Source: Ovis canadensis
Lineage: Eukaryota > Chordata > Mammalia > Artiodactyla > Bovidae
Length of the DNA stretch: 64,000 nucleotides
NCBI RefSeq assembly: GCF_042477335.2
Contig: NC_091255.1
Location: 16,904,501 to 16,968,500, forward strand
Direction: 5' to 3'
The position numbers were made by a program, and so were the translations under genes. This document shows positions 45,401 through 57,005 of the stretch, in pieces. The first letter of the stretch is position 1; the number at the start of each line of letters is the position of its first letter. The notes beneath the pieces were generated by a model. That model worked only from the letters and a program-made list of their open reading frames with translations. It was not told where the DNA came from and did no database searches.

Positions 45401-46729
45401 TCCCTCCCTTATCTTTCCTGCTCCAGGCTCACTGAAAATACCTACATTATCTTTGTAGCCGAGGTGCCAACTGGAGGGAAATCTGCAGACGGTCTTGATA
45501 GAGATGTCTGGGGAACCTGTCAGAGGACAAGGACACAGTGACCTCTGCAGGGACTTGGTCTCAAGGTCAACCACCCAGCTCAGGCCTCTCACAGAGGCAT
45601 GGGAGAGGACCACCCCCTCCTCTGTGGTCTGGTTCAGACCAACCTCCCACTGGGGCTTTGTCCTCCCCGGGAGTGGGTTCACAGATGCCCTCACCCCCCT
45701 CCTCTGGCCCCTGATGGCCTTGACCACTGAGTTCCTGAGCCCCAGACGCCCAACAGATGACACCAAGCCACCATTTTTCACATTAATAGGATACGAGCAG
45801 ATCTCTCCCGATGGGACCCTAAAACCAAGATTTGAGAGAGCAGGTCCGTCTCTGCCGTCTGGAATCCTGAGGTTTTTGAACTGAAGACTCTCTGCTATGA
45901 TGAGGCCGGTGCCCCCCAGGGAGACCAGAGCATGGAGACAACGGCAGATGAGGATCTGTTATCTTAAAGGTCCCACACCACACCTCTGCGGGGCAGGCCA
46001 TACTGAACCACCCTAAGACCCCACAGCTCTGGTGACGGATGGACTCTGGGTGTTGCTAGTATGACGGGAAAGTGCAGGCATGTGCCTCAGGCCGAATCAG
46101 CTCAGACGTAACCTCCACCAAATGGTACCCTCTCCTGTGCACGCTGGACGGTGGGAGGGAGAGAGGGTGTGGGCCATTGTCAAGCAGTCTTATTGATGGT
46201 TGATCAACCCACGTGAATCCAGAACACATAAACAATGGTCCTCTGTTTCAACAAGAGCAGCTCTGGTTCCTTCTCTGAGGCTTTAACACCTAGGAACTGC
46301 ATTTATCTTCCTGTAAGACCTGATCAATGTGGCCTAAACAAGATAGAGATTTATATTTCTCTCATGTCGTAAAAAAATAAAAATAAAAAACGAGGTAGGC
46401 CAGAGCTGATCTGGTAGATTCCGGCTCCTTCTAGGCTTCTGTTCCACCACCCTCAGCACGTGGCTTCCCAAGGCAGCTTCACTGCGGCTGCCACAGCTCC
46501 AGGCATCCTGCTGGCATTCCGGGCAGCAGGAAAGAGAAAGAGCCAAAGAGGCTCCACTTACATCTCATTGACGACACGTAGCTGTGAGGGAGACTAGAAA
46601 CTTGTTCATCAGCTGGACACATTGTCCAGGACCCTGACCGCTAAGAAAAAGCAGAATGGACAGAGAGGAGGCAGTCTCCCACAGCAGTGACCAGAGCTGC
46701 GGTCAGCAGAGAAGAGGCTGGAATCAGAT
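42466..46729. other. Unique sequence, about 4.3 kb, repeat-poor
   Basis: No repeat is recognised with confidence. Frames of up to 203 codons (44096-44707 and 44590-45144 on the plus strand) occur in GC-rich DNA with overlapping frames on both strands, so they look like chance. A palindromic CRE (TGACGTCA) lies at 42498-42505. Confidence 0.4.
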
Positions 46730-46800
46730 GCTACAGGCTCAGACGCTGCAACAGCCTCAGCAAGTTACCTCACCTCTCTGTCTTTCTCTGTCCTCATGTA
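46730..46800 (+). repeat. MIR SINE fragment, sense
   Basis: CAACAGCCTCAGCAAGTTAC and CTCACCTCTCTGTCTTTCTC fit the MIR core. The SINE at 46801 truncates it. Confidence 0.55.
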
Positions 46801-46981
46801 TGGGGCTTCCCAGGCGGTTCAGAGGTAAAAAATCCATCTGTCAACGCAGCAGACGCAGGAGACACAGGTTCCATCCTTGGGTTGGGAAGATCCCCTGGAA
46901 AAGCAAACGGCAACCCTCTCCGGTATTCCTGCCTGGAATATCCCATGGACAGAGGAGCCTGGGGGAGCTACAGTCTCTGGG
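46801..46981 (+). repeat. Bov-tA SINE with 11-bp target duplication
   Basis: GTCCTCATGTA is repeated at 46790-46800 and 46982-46992. The body runs from GGGGCTTCCCAGGCGGTTCA to GGGGGAGCTACAGTCTCTGG; the final CGACTGAG tail is missing. Confidence 0.92.
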
Positions 46982-47009
46982 GTCCTCATGTACATAATAC
47001 TATGGGAGT

Positions 47010-47135
47010 TTCATATACATGCATACCCAATATATTAACTACATACATACTATTATATACATATATGTACATATGTATATACGTATATACACATTATATA
47101 CATAGTATTGCATACATACATACTATGGGAGCAAC
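47010..47135. repeat. AT-rich simple repeat (TACATA-type)
   Basis: Alternating purine-pyrimidine ATACATA and TATATAC units occur without a fixed period. The tract is probably length-variable. Confidence 0.7.
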
Positions 47136-47593
47136 CATAGTATGTTAGCAATGCTATTACTATTTCTTCCTGGGAATCCACAGTGTTCTGGTGCGTGGGA
47201 AGTGCCGGTCATTACTATTCCCCGGCCTGTAGTTATCCTACTGACTCCGGCTGTTACCTTGCCCGGTATGAACCTTGCCTGTCCGACCGCAGAGAAGGAT
47301 CTGTGCTTGGGGGCTGCTGAGAGGGAGGGGGTAGAGGGGGTAGGGCATCTCTTCAGCTTCTCACTCCCAGGGCAGAAGGAACTCAAGGCACCTTGGGACG
47401 TCCCTTCTCCTGCCTCGCCCTCTCCCCACCAGCAGAGCAGGGAACATAGGAAGTCAGACAGAAGGATCTCTCCTGTTCTACCCACCTCAAGCCTCTCACA
47501 CAGTCAGAGTCAAGCCCCTAGTCGTGCACAAGCCCATTCTGAGGGCTTGGGGCATCCCCCGACCCTTGCTCCAGGGAATTTACAGTCTAGAAC
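47136..47593. other. Unique sequence
   Basis: Nothing recognised. Confidence 0.3.
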
Positions 47594-48040
47594 AGGGTTC
47601 AGCAAACTAGAGCCTGTTAGCCAATCTAGTCTGAAAGCTGAGGCTTTTTTTTTTTTAATTTTTAACATTTTTTTTTAATGTGGACCATTTTAAAAGTCTT
47701 TATTGAATTTGCTCCAATACTGCTTCTGATGTTTATGTTTGTTCTGATTTTTCAGCCATGAGGCACGTGGGATCTGAGCTCCCAACCAGGAATCAAACCT
47801 GCACCCTGCCCTGGAAGGTGAAGTCTTAACCACTGGACCACCGTGGAGGTCCCCGGACAGCTGTTTTGATAAATAAAGCTTTATTGGCACACAGCCGACA
47901 TTGCACTCATCTTTCATATCATCTGTGGCTGCTTCTGCATTACGACAGCAGAGCTGAGTAGCTGCGACAGACACACGCAGCCCACAAGTCTAAAGCTCTT
48001 ACTATCTGACCCCTTCCAGAAAAAGCTTTCCAATCTCTCT
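47594..48040. repeat. hAT-type non-autonomous DNA transposon, split by a CHR SINE
   Basis: The left end reads CAGGGTTCAGCAAACTAGAG and the right part reads AATAAAGCTTTATTGGCACA, TATCTGACCCCTTCCAGAAA and AAGCTTTCCAATC, the two ends of the well-known mammalian element with CAGGGGTCGGCAAACT-type termini. The precise family name is uncertain. Confidence 0.75.
47651..47855 (-). repeat. CHR-type SINE, antisense, inside the hAT element
   Basis: GTCTTTATTGAATTTGCTCC, CAGCCATGAGGCACGTGGGA and ACTGGACCACCGTGGAGGTC. The two T-runs at 47646-47680 belong to its tail. Confidence 0.87.
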
Positions 48041-48179
48041 CCTACAAGGAGGAAAGAAACATATTTGTAAAGATACCATCAGGTGTATGTAATCAAATAT
48101 ACACTGAATCAATGTTTGTAAAGATACAGAAATGGGCCTGGAAAACTCAAAGCCGACAGCTAGAACTCAGCACCGACAT

Positions 48180-48696
48180 GCAGATGAGGGTAAGAGCAGA
48201 TTGCGGATATGGTCCAAAACAAAGTTGGTCTGATCTGTAACATTTTGTTTTAGGAAGAAAATAGATTTCAGCAGTTAAAAAAGAGTACATTGATTGCTGG
48301 AAAGGCTGTGCCATGTTTAATACTCAGAGACTCCTAATAAAGTATAAATTAATATAACATTTTTGGAAAGCAATTTGGCAAAATATATCAAGAGCCTTAA
48401 ACACGCTTGTGCTCTTGGCCTCATAATTTCACTTCTGGGAATCCATCCTAAGGCTGTAAATTAAAATGTCGAAACTCTTTATGCACAAATATGTCCATTG
48501 TGAGATGACTTACAGTAAGTAGCAAAAGGCTAGAACCAGTTAGACAGTCCATCATATCACAGTTAAATAAATTATGATGCCGTCATTTGATAGAATATTG
48601 TGTAGTAATTAAATGATGTTCACAAAGAGTTTATAAGTAACTTGGCGAAATGTGAAGGGAATGAACAGGACACAAACTTAAGTATAGTTTCATCAC
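48180..48696 (+). repeat. L1M LINE 3' end, sense
   Basis: AAGCAATTTGGCAAAATATA, TTTCACTTCTGGGAATCCAT and CACAGTTAAATAAATTATGA match the sense L1M 3' region. It probably continues past the BovA insertion at 48987-49150. Confidence 0.8.
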
Positions 48697-48975
48697 TGCT
48701 GCTGCTGCTGCTGCTAAGTCTCTTCAGTCGTGTCCGACTCTGTGCGACCCCACAGACGGCAGCCCACCAGGCTCCCCCGTCCCTGGGATTCTCCAGGCAA
48801 GAACACTGGAGTGGGGTGCCATTGCCTTCTCCAAAGCCTGAAAGTGAAAAGTGAAAGTGAAGTCTCTCAGTCGTGTCCAACTCCTAGCAACCCCATGGAC
48901 TGCAGCCTACCAGGCTCCTCCATCATGGTATTTTCCAGGCAAGAGTACTGGAGTGGGGTGCCATTGCCTTCTCCA
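48697..48975 (-). repeat. BovA SINE dimer, antisense, with (CTG)n head
   Basis: Two BovA bodies occur head to tail (48697-48836 and 48837-48975), each with CAGTCGTGTCC and ATTGCCTTCTCCAA. Direct repeats at 48686-48696 and 48976-48986 differ at one base. A (CTG)6-7 run lies at 48697-48716. Confidence 0.93.
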
Positions 48976-49150
48976 AGTTTTATCACAGCTATATTTTTAA
49001 AAATTGCCATTGCCACCTGGGCAGCCCCAAATGTCAGAGATGTTATCTTTGGAGGGGGTGGATAATTCATGTCTCTTGTCTTTATGCTCACATATGTATC
49101 TTTTTTCTTACACCATGTTGAGTTTTGATTTCATAACAGGGAACATATAT

Positions 49151-49894
49151 ACCACCTTAAAGTACTGGGGCTTTTGAAAGGTTCCTTGTGAGCCAAGCAG
49201 ATCAGAGAGAGATTCCAGGGGAACAAGAGGAAGTGGTGGGAGTTAGCCGCCTCATGTCTGTGGAGTCAGAGAGCAGAGGAAAGGAAGAGATTTACACTCC
49301 ACTCTGCAAACGGACAGGTCAGAAGCATGGTCTGTGGACACAGCTCAACCCGATGCCAGCTTCCCCTCTGCAGAGGACCGGGGTGGGGGGCTTGGAAGGT
49401 TGAAGGGTTGGCCTCTTCCCACTCTAGGAACTGGAGTCAAGCTCATCACAAGGCCTCCCTGGGTACCAGCAGAGAGGGAGGCGAAGGATGGACAGGAAGC
49501 CTGGGGTAGGGGTGGGGAAGGTCCATTCATTTTCCCTCGAGGGGCATCTGAGGCACAGAGATCCCTGCCTTCTGGATGTTTTTCTCTGACTCAGACCTTC
49601 TACCCAGTTCTGAGACCTGGCCCTCCAGCAAGGCACCCTCCTCCTGGAGTTCTGTTTTCTCTTAATGTAACTACATATGTTTAGGCCTCTCTGTCCTCAC
49701 TCTAAAAAAAAAGACAGGAAAACAATACCAAAGCTGAGTCCTCAGTCTATGCAGGCTTTCAGGAGGGCTCCAAGGGACCAGGCCTTGAAGGCAGGAAATT
49801 AGGCACCCATACAGGAAACCCCCCAGAAAACATCTAAACCTGGGTCCCTCCAGCAAATTACAATCCTCCCACCTTGTAGTCAGGCAGAACAGGC
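49151..49894. other. Unique sequence
   Basis: No repeat or gene recognised. Confidence 0.35.
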
Positions 49895-50065
49895 CCCCAA
49901 TCTTGGCTTTCCCTAATTCAGCTTCATGACCTTGGGCAAGAGAGCTACCCCCTCTGGGCCCCCACTGCTTCGCCTGTAGATTAGGGAGGGAATGAGGTTC
50001 CAACAACACAGTTTTTTAAGGTGCTCCTGGCAGTGGTTGGCGTATCGTGAGTGCTCATGAAAGAT
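49895..50065 (+). repeat. MIR SINE, sense
   Basis: CTTCATGACCTTGGGCAAGA, GCTACCCCCTCTGGGCCCCC and the later GGCGTATCGTGAGTGCTCAT fit MIR. Confidence 0.75.
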
Positions 50066-50079
50066 CACTCGTTTTAATT

Positions 50080-50393
50080 TTTTAATGTATGTATGTGTCT
50101 TTGGCTGCGCTGGATCTCCACTGCCGTGCGGGCTTTCTCTGGCTGGGGCAAGTGGGGCCTACTCTACAGTTGCTGTTGGAGGGCTCTCGTTGTGGTGACC
50201 TCTTGTTTTGAGCACGGGTTCTAGGGCAAGCAGGCTTCAGTAGCAGCGGACTCTGGGCTCCAGAGCACAGGCTCAGTTGTTATGGTCACAGGCTTAGTTG
50301 CTCCACGGCATGTGATATCTTCCCAGATCAGGGATCAGACCCCTGTCTCCCGCACTGGCAGCGGGTTCTTTACCATTGAATCACTAGGGAAGC
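50080..50393 (-). repeat. CHR-type long SINE, antisense
   Basis: GTCTTTGGCTGCGCTGGATC to CATTGAATCACTAGGGAAGC. Flanking AAAGATCA-type sequence on both sides (near 50061 and 50397) suggests a target duplication. Confidence 0.88.
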
Positions 50394-50498
50394 CCAAAAG
50401 ATCATTCTTAATTAGCAAGTTACATTTTCTGGGCACTCTGAAGATATAAGAGGGCAGTGTCCTGAACTTGGGTACTAACCTATCGTAAAAGGATGGTT

Positions 50499-50865
50499 CA
50501 GTCAGTTCAGTTCAGTCGCTCAGTCATGTCCAACTCTTTGCGACCCCATGAATCGCAGCACGCCAGGCCTCCCTGTCCATCACCAACTCCTGGAGTTCAC
50601 TCAGACTCACGTCCATCGAGTCCGTGATTCCATCCAGCCATCTCATCCTTTGTCGTCCCCTTCTCCTCCTGCCCCCAATCCCTCCCAGCATCACAGTCTT
50701 TTCCAATGAGTCAACTCTCCGCATGAGGTGGCCAAAGTACTGGAGTTTCAGCTTCAGCATCATTCCCTCCAAAGAAATCCCAGGGCTGATCTCCTTCAGA
50801 ATGGACTGGTTGGATCTCCTTGCAGTCCAAGGAACTCTCAGGAATCTTCTCCAACACCACAGTTC
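50499..50865 (-). repeat. BovB LINE 3' end, antisense, with 12-bp target duplication
   Basis: AAAAGGATGGTT is repeated at 50487-50498 and 50866-50877, enclosing 367 bp of BovB. The right junction shares a few bases with BovB itself. Confidence 0.94.
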
Positions 50866-50924
50866 AAAAGGATGGTTAGCCCTGCACTTTTTCCAAAGCA
50901 AAAAATAATAAATTTGCTTAATTC

Positions 50925-51105
50925 CCTTGTAGTTCAGGTGGTAAAGAATCTGCCTGCAATGCGGGAGACCTCGGTTCAATCCCTGGGTTGGGAAGATCCC
51001 CTGGAGAATGGAATTGCAACCCTCTCCAGTATTCTTGCCTAGAGAATTCCACGGACACACCATGGGGTCGCAAAGAGTTGGACACTACTGAGCAACTAAC
51101 ACACA
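50925..51105 (+). repeat. Bov-tA SINE
   Basis: CCTTGTAGTTCAGGTGGTAA to GAGTTGGACACTACTGAGC. A deletion removes part of the BovA body (GAATTCCACGGACACACCAT joins directly). Confidence 0.9.
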
Positions 51106-52579
51106 CCTATCCAACGTACTCAGCCTTCAAGAAGCAAACTCAAATAGTTACAGGCCTCCACCCCATCTCCCACCTCCTCCCAGAACACGACCCCCCACCC
51201 CCACCTCTGCCCCAACACAGCGCTTCCTGGGCACAAAGGAATGAAGCGCCCTCTCTCCCCTGCACCAGGAGAGCAATTACCGTCAGAGCCTTTCATCCGG
51301 TAATTAATCACAGAGGGACCCGTGACATCTCTGCCGCTGTGCTGGAAGTGCTGCTCACCACGTTCCCTGGCCCTGCACCTCCCCTAGGTCGGTATCTCCT
51401 CTCTTCGAATAGACTACAAGCCCCTCGAGGACGAGGCTGCTTCCTCTACTTCTTTCTGTTTCTCTCTTCCGTCATCAATTGACACTTACCTGTCGCACGC
51501 TGGATTTTCATGTTTCTCTAGGTCCTGCCCACAGAAAGCGCAGCTCTACTTGGCTGGTGCAGGGTAGAACATTTGTAGCTCAAAACACATCAGGGCAGCT
51601 CTGTGACGGGCTGCTTCCACAGGGGAAATGCAAGCAATCTGCATTCTCAGATTCTGAACAGAAGGCGAGGGTGAGGGCATGGGGGGTACAAAGCCAGTGC
51701 TGCTAAATCGAGGGTTCGATGCGTGTCTGGGGTGATGCCAGGACATGGGTTGCTTCTTGCACCCACAGCTGCTTCTGGGGTCCTATGTCCCAGGGAAGCT
51801 GGACTTAATCAGTAAGGGTGGGGGCAAAGGGGCCATGCAGTCAAGCCAAATCTGGAGTCATTCAGAAAAGGGACCGTCAGGACCCTGTTCCTCCTCCCTC
51901 TCATCTCTGCTTCCTGGCCTGGGCTTGTGGGTCCCGGAGGGCGCCAAGGCGTGCACCCCCAGCAGGAGCAGCTGTGTCCCCGCCTCCCTCCGCGGCTGGG
52001 GCACCTCTGGTGAGGGCAGGAGCTGTCACATGCAGCTGACGATGCAGGGGCACCAGAGCTCAGGCGCCCACCACGTGGCCTCCTTTCTGATCCGGGCCCT
52101 CCCCTGGGCTGGCATCCCCCCACCACCAGAGCAGCAAATGGTCAGCAGGGTCCTCGGAGAAGGAGCAGAAGGGGGCAGGGAAGAGCTAACAGCACCTGCT
52201 CCCTGATCACCCTCCTTCCCTTCTTCAAAGTCACAGGAGGGTGCCTCCCTTCCTTTGTTGCATTCCTGCAAATAGAATTCAGACTTGAGCCATGCTGGTT
52301 GTTGGGAACTCGGAAAGGAACTTGGGAAAGAAAGCAGTTGAGTGCCAGCCAGGCACCACTGGAACCCCACCCCAGGGCGAGCTAAACACCCACTAGCTGG
52401 ACCCCAGGGCAGAGCTGAGGGCCTCTGTGTGCTGGATCCCTCCCCTCCGCCCCAGTATTTTAACCTCCACACCGCCCAGCCAAGGGCCAGCATCTCCCAC
52501 CTTCATCCCACCGCTGCCCCTTCACCGGGCAGAAGTTTTCCCTCAAACCTCCACAAAGAGGTTCTTCCTGGTCCTGTGA
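51106..52579. other. Unique sequence, about 1.5 kb
   Basis: No gene is recognised. TAATTAATCA at 51301-51310 lies in a possibly conserved stretch (51270-51360). Confidence 0.35.
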
Positions 52580-52934
52580 CATGGCTAATAGCTGCGGCCG
52601 TGAGCTCTGACGGGGGAAGGAGCCGCGGAGGAGGAAAGCCGGCTGGCGGGGGACGGCGGGTGAGGGAGACCTCTTTCCCTCTCCAGCAGCATCTCTGGCC
52701 GCCTGGACCAGTGGTCCAGACTCTCGTGACGGGAGAGCGCCCCCTGCTGCCCGAGCCCGGCTGGTGTCGCACAGCCCGGACACCTGCAGCGCATCATCTG
52801 GGAGCCGGTCATCCAGGGAACCCTAGGGCGGGACCGACTGGCAGGAGGCGGCGGATGCCGGCTCTCTGTCCCGACGTCCGCCTGGAGTGGCCAAGGACCG
52901 GACCAGCCCCATCTGGGCGGCGGTTCTCTAGCAC
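52580..52934. other. CpG-rich unique block
   Basis: Dense CpG, with GCGGCCGTGAG, GCCGCGGAGG, GGCGGGGGACGGCGGGTG and CGGACACCTGCAGCGCATC-type sequence, in a background otherwise poor in CpG. It could be a small CpG island. No transcript or gene is recognised. Confidence 0.4.
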
Positions 52935-53180
52935 AGCGTGGTTAAGAGCATGGGATCTGATTCAGAACACAACTCGCTGCTTGCCGACCGCGGACACGCG
53001 GTTTAACCTCTAAAGTCCCAGTTTCTTCATGAGAAACTGGAAGAAGACCCAGTTCTTCTGGATGAAGATCCGTATTTCTTCTGAGATCGTGAATAGTATG
53101 TATATCACAGAGATGCTGTAAGGAGATAATTAATGTAAAACACAGAGTGAGCTTTCAATAACGGTAACTATTATTATCGA
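52935..53180 (+). repeat. MIR SINE, sense, near full length
   Basis: GCGTGGTTAAGAGCATGGGA, CACGCGGTTTAACCTCTAAA, CCCAGTTTCTTCATGAGAAA and CAATAACGGTAACTATTATT follow the whole MIR consensus. Confidence 0.85.
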
Positions 53181-53769
53181 TTCCGCTGACACCTCTGCAA
53201 CTATGTGATAAGAGACGAACTGACAAGATCCCATGGACAAAAGCCGGGGGATCTGATTTTTTTTTTCAAAGCATTTTCATCATTAAATGGATCTGATCTA
53301 GCTCCATGGGCATATCTGAGGGAAACAACTTTGCCTAAAGGGGAAATAAATGCCAGAGACATTCACAGAAACATCCACCACAAACAATTACTAAACACAT
53401 TGATCAACGCTCCAAGCTGTGCAATAAAGAAAAAGGGAAAAAGTCATGTCTGGGGAGACTCTGGCCTGCATTGTCAATTACTTCCACTTGGCTAGATTAT
53501 ATCCACCAACTACAAATGTGTTGAAACATCTCCCATAGAGGGAGAAAAAAAAACAACAAAAAAAAACCTGACTCCACATCCCCCCAGGCTAGCTCCCTCC
53601 CCAGCTTTTTCTTTCTTACAGACTTACATATTTTACTGACTCTGCTCCCTCTCCTCTGTTAGCTCTTGAACCCACTCAGCCAGGCGTTGTGCCCGCCAGT
53701 CACTTCCCTTTACCTGCCCTTGTCCTGGGACCAGTGACCCTCATGCAGCGCACCCAGTGGTGGTCCAGC
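53181..53769. other. Unique sequence
   Basis: No gene is recognised. A-runs lie at 53545-53568. Confidence 0.35.
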
Positions 53770-54965
53770 GTCAGGCCTCGTCACTCTGCCCATTAGCAAC
53801 ATTCGCATGGTGGATGGGCCACCCCTTCCCGCTTGAAACGCTTCCTTCCTTCCACCACCCCCGGTTCTCCTCCTGCCTCCCTGCACAGTTCTCAGCCATC
53901 CTTAGCCAGACGCCCATCTTCTCAGCCTCTAAACGTCAGAAGGCCCTGGGCTCAGTGTTTTTATCTACGCTGACTCTCTAGGGGACCACCACCAGCCCCG
54001 TGCTTTCACTCCTCCCCTCCGGTGATGCCCCCATTCATGTCCCCTCTCCCTGAACGCCACACACCAGCAACCTCTTCACTGTCTCCACCTGGTGATCCTA
54101 TCGTCACCTAATAGAACTCCTGAGCCTCTCTCCTCTCTCTTTCCCTCTCGTCCCCTTTCCATCTGAAGAAATGGCAACTTCACATTTCTAGATGCTCGAG
54201 AGAAACACCGTGACCACTCTTATTGCCTCTGTTTCTTCCATTCCCTACATCAGTCCATCAGCAAATCCAATCTGCTCTACCTCCAAAATGTATCAAAGTC
54301 TGACTGCTTCTTGAATTCTCCGCTGCTACCTCTGGTCCAAGCCACGGTGATTTCCTGCCTGGCCTTCCAGTTTCCACTCCAAATCTTTCCACATAGCAGC
54401 GGACAGAGTCTGATAGCAGAAGTGAAGTCATGTCAGTCCTTTGCTGAAAATTCTCCCAAGGTCTCCCTCCTCACCAAGAATAGAATTCAGTGGTCTCCAG
54501 GGCCACAACCATGCCCCTGGCTTCTCATCTGAGTCCATCTCCTACCCGTAGTTCACTGCGCCTGGGCCACACTGGCCTCCTGGTCATTGCGGGAGTGTAA
54601 TGAGCACGGCTCTGCCTCAGGGCCTTTGCACTTACTATTCTCGCTCCCTGGTTCTGACCCCAGACCACTCCTGCTTTCAATCTCCGCTCATCTTAGCAGA
54701 GAGGCCTTCCCTGATGACTCTAAGTAAGACAGAAACCCCACCAACTTCCTCCTCCTTACTGTGACGTATTTTCATTGCATTTATAACCACTTCACTTATG
54801 AATTCGATAGTTATATATTCTATTTCCTCCAAGCAGATGCTTGCTCCAAGGAGTAAGGACTTTCTTTTGTTCACTGCTATAGCTCCACTTCCTAACACAC
54901 TGGCCAGCACAGAATCTCTGCTCAGTAAATACCTGTTGACTGCAGAAATGAACTCATCCACATGA
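53770..54965 (+). repeat. L2 LINE, sense, decayed RT plus 3' end
   Basis: The sense strand follows the L2 order: GTTCTCCTCCTGCCTCCCTG, a TCTAAACGTCAGAAGGCCCT stretch (site of the L2 RT box), ATCAGCAAATCCAATCTGCT, GGCCTTTGCACTTACTATTC, AGAGGCCTTCCCTGATGACT and finally TTCACTGCTATAGC and CTCAGTAAATACCTGTTGAC. It is heavily mutated with no usable frame. Confidence 0.85.
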
Positions 54966-55131
54966 GCCTCCTCTCCCTGTGATCAAGAAGCAAAAGACCC
55001 AAAGTTAACCTCAGCTCTGATTCCAGAGATGGGTTCACAGCCCTGGGTTTGCCTTTAACCAGTAACCTACTAGACAGGCCTTTATCTTGAACAGGAGCAA
55101 TAAGGCCTCAGTGTTCTCAGTCTCAAAAGTA
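54966..55131. other. Unique sequence
   Basis: Nothing recognised. Confidence 0.3.
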
Positions 55132-55949
55132 TTGATTGGATGAAGCACAAGCTGGAATCAAGATTGCCAGGAGAAATATCAATAACCTCAGATATGCAGA
55201 TGACACCACCCTTATGGCAGAAAGCAAAGAAGGTGAAAGTGAAAGAGGAGAGTGAAAAAGTTGGCTTAAAACTCAGCATTCAGAAAACTAAGACCATAGC
55301 ATCCGGTCCCATCACTTTATGGCAAATTAATGAGGAAACAATGGAAACAGTGACAGACTTTATTTTTCTGGGCTCCAAAATCACTGCAGATGGTGATTGC
55401 AGCCACGAAATTAAAAAATGCTTGCTCCTTGGAAGAAAAACTATGATCAACCTAGAGAGCATATTAAAAAGCAGAGACATTATTTACCAACAAAGCTCCA
55501 TCTAGTCAAAGCTATGGTTTTTCCAGTAGTCATGTATGGATGTGAGAGTTGGACTATAAAGAAAGCTGAGCGCTGAAGAATTGCTGCTTTTGAACTGTGG
55601 TGTTGGAGAAGACTCTTGAGAGTCCCTTGGACTGCAAGGAGATCCAACCAGTCCATCCTAAAGAAAATGAGTCCTGAATATTCATTGGAAGGACTGATGC
55701 TGAAGCTGAAACTCTAATACTTTGGCCACCTGATGGGAAGAACTGACTCACTGGAAAAGACCCTGATGCTGGGAAAGATTGAAGGTGGGAGGAGAAGGGG
55801 ACGACAGAGGATGCAATGGTTGGCTGTTGTCACCCACTCAATGGACATGAGTTTGAGCAAGCTCTGGGAGTTGATGATGGACAGGGAAGTCGGGCGTGCT
55901 GCAGTCCATGGGGTTGCAAAGAGTTGGACACGACTGAGCGACTGAACTG
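55132..55949 (+). repeat. BovB LINE, 5'-truncated, older copy
   Basis: It starts near the region coding for YADDTTLMAESK (just after the RT core) and runs to GACTGAGCGACTGAACTGA. It is more diverged than the copies at 6641 or 35833 and carries a deletion after GAAAGCAAAGAAGG. Confidence 0.93.
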
Positions 55950-56349
55950 AAAATTCTAAGACAATAAGTACTTTTTCATTTCTGGGTTGGCCAGTTAGAC
56001 TTCTTTTTTTTTCCATTACAAGAACAGAGACAAACTTGTGAAATAATCCACCTCAGATTTTCTTCTGCTATATCACACCTTCAGTCTGTATCATTCACTG
56101 TTCCAACAATAGAGTCAAAGAAACGAACATTTTGGGTAACACCAACTGGCTCACCTTCTTTGGCTTCAAATGTAAGCTCTTCTCCTTGGCTTTGATCATA
56201 TTCTTTCATTCAAGAAACATTTGGCCATATAGACAACTGCATAAAAGATAATTTCCACTAATGGGAAACATCAATATAGGTTTCCTTTCCTTCCTTACAA
56301 GGTACAAGAAAGATGACTGGAGCGATATAGTAATAAAAGGGGGATCAGG
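55950..56349. other. Unique sequence
   Basis: Nothing recognised. Confidence 0.3.
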
Positions 56350-56515
56350 GCACTTCCCTGTGGTCCAGTTTCTAACACTCCATGCTCCCAGGACAGGGGG
56401 CCTGGGCCAGTCCCTGGTCGGGGGACCCGCTCTCACATGCTGTGACCAGAGACCCCTCATGCTGCAACTAAGATCTGGCGCAGGCAAAGAAATAAATAAA
56501 AATAAGAAAAAAAGA
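56350..56515 (+). repeat. CHR-type SINE
   Basis: GGCACTTCCCTGTGGTCCAG to a tail of AAATAAATAAAAATAAGAAA. Confidence 0.85.
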
Positions 56516-56869
56516 GAAAAACTCATTGAAACACATTTTGAAAGGTAGATTTGGGTGGAGTGGGTACTGAAGGCAGCTCATCAATTGGGGAATTAATGCA
56601 ATAGTCCAGGCAAGACCCAGGCAGAGCCGTGGCAGCAGCGGGGCTGCTGCTGGGGGGTGGGCTGGACAGAAGGGAGACCCCAGGGGTGATGGGAGGGGGG
56701 CAGAGGCACGGGTCCAGAGAGGCTCTCAGATTGGGGGGTGGGATGACTGCACACCCGGGAAGATCATTTCCCAGCCCTTCCTCCTCTTCCTCCTACACCT
56801 TCTGGCTGTATTTAATTGTCTTCAGTGTGTGCCCAGACCAACGGACCAGCCTCATCTCACACCCGTTCT
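56516..56869. other. Unique sequence with G-rich tracts
   Basis: G-runs cluster at 56639-56750 (GGGGGGTGGG and GGGAGGGGGG among them). No gene is recognised. Confidence 0.4.
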
Positions 56870-57005
56870 GTGCCTCAGCTTCCTCATCCGTCAGTGAGGG
56901 CAACAACAGTCATCTCCAGGTAAGATTTTAGTGATGAATAAACAACTGATTTGCATAAAGGGCTTTGGAGAGGACCTGGGGCACAATGAGCACTCAGAGA
57001 GAGTG
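56870..57005 (+). repeat. MIR SINE, sense, 3' half
   Basis: TGCCTCAGCTTCCTCATCCG, then GGACCTGGGGCACAATGAGC, matches the MIR 3' half. Confidence 0.65.

Noticed and set aside
52342..53013. 223-codon open frame on the plus strand
   Set aside because: It runs through the CpG-rich block into a MIR SINE, so it is not a conserved gene.
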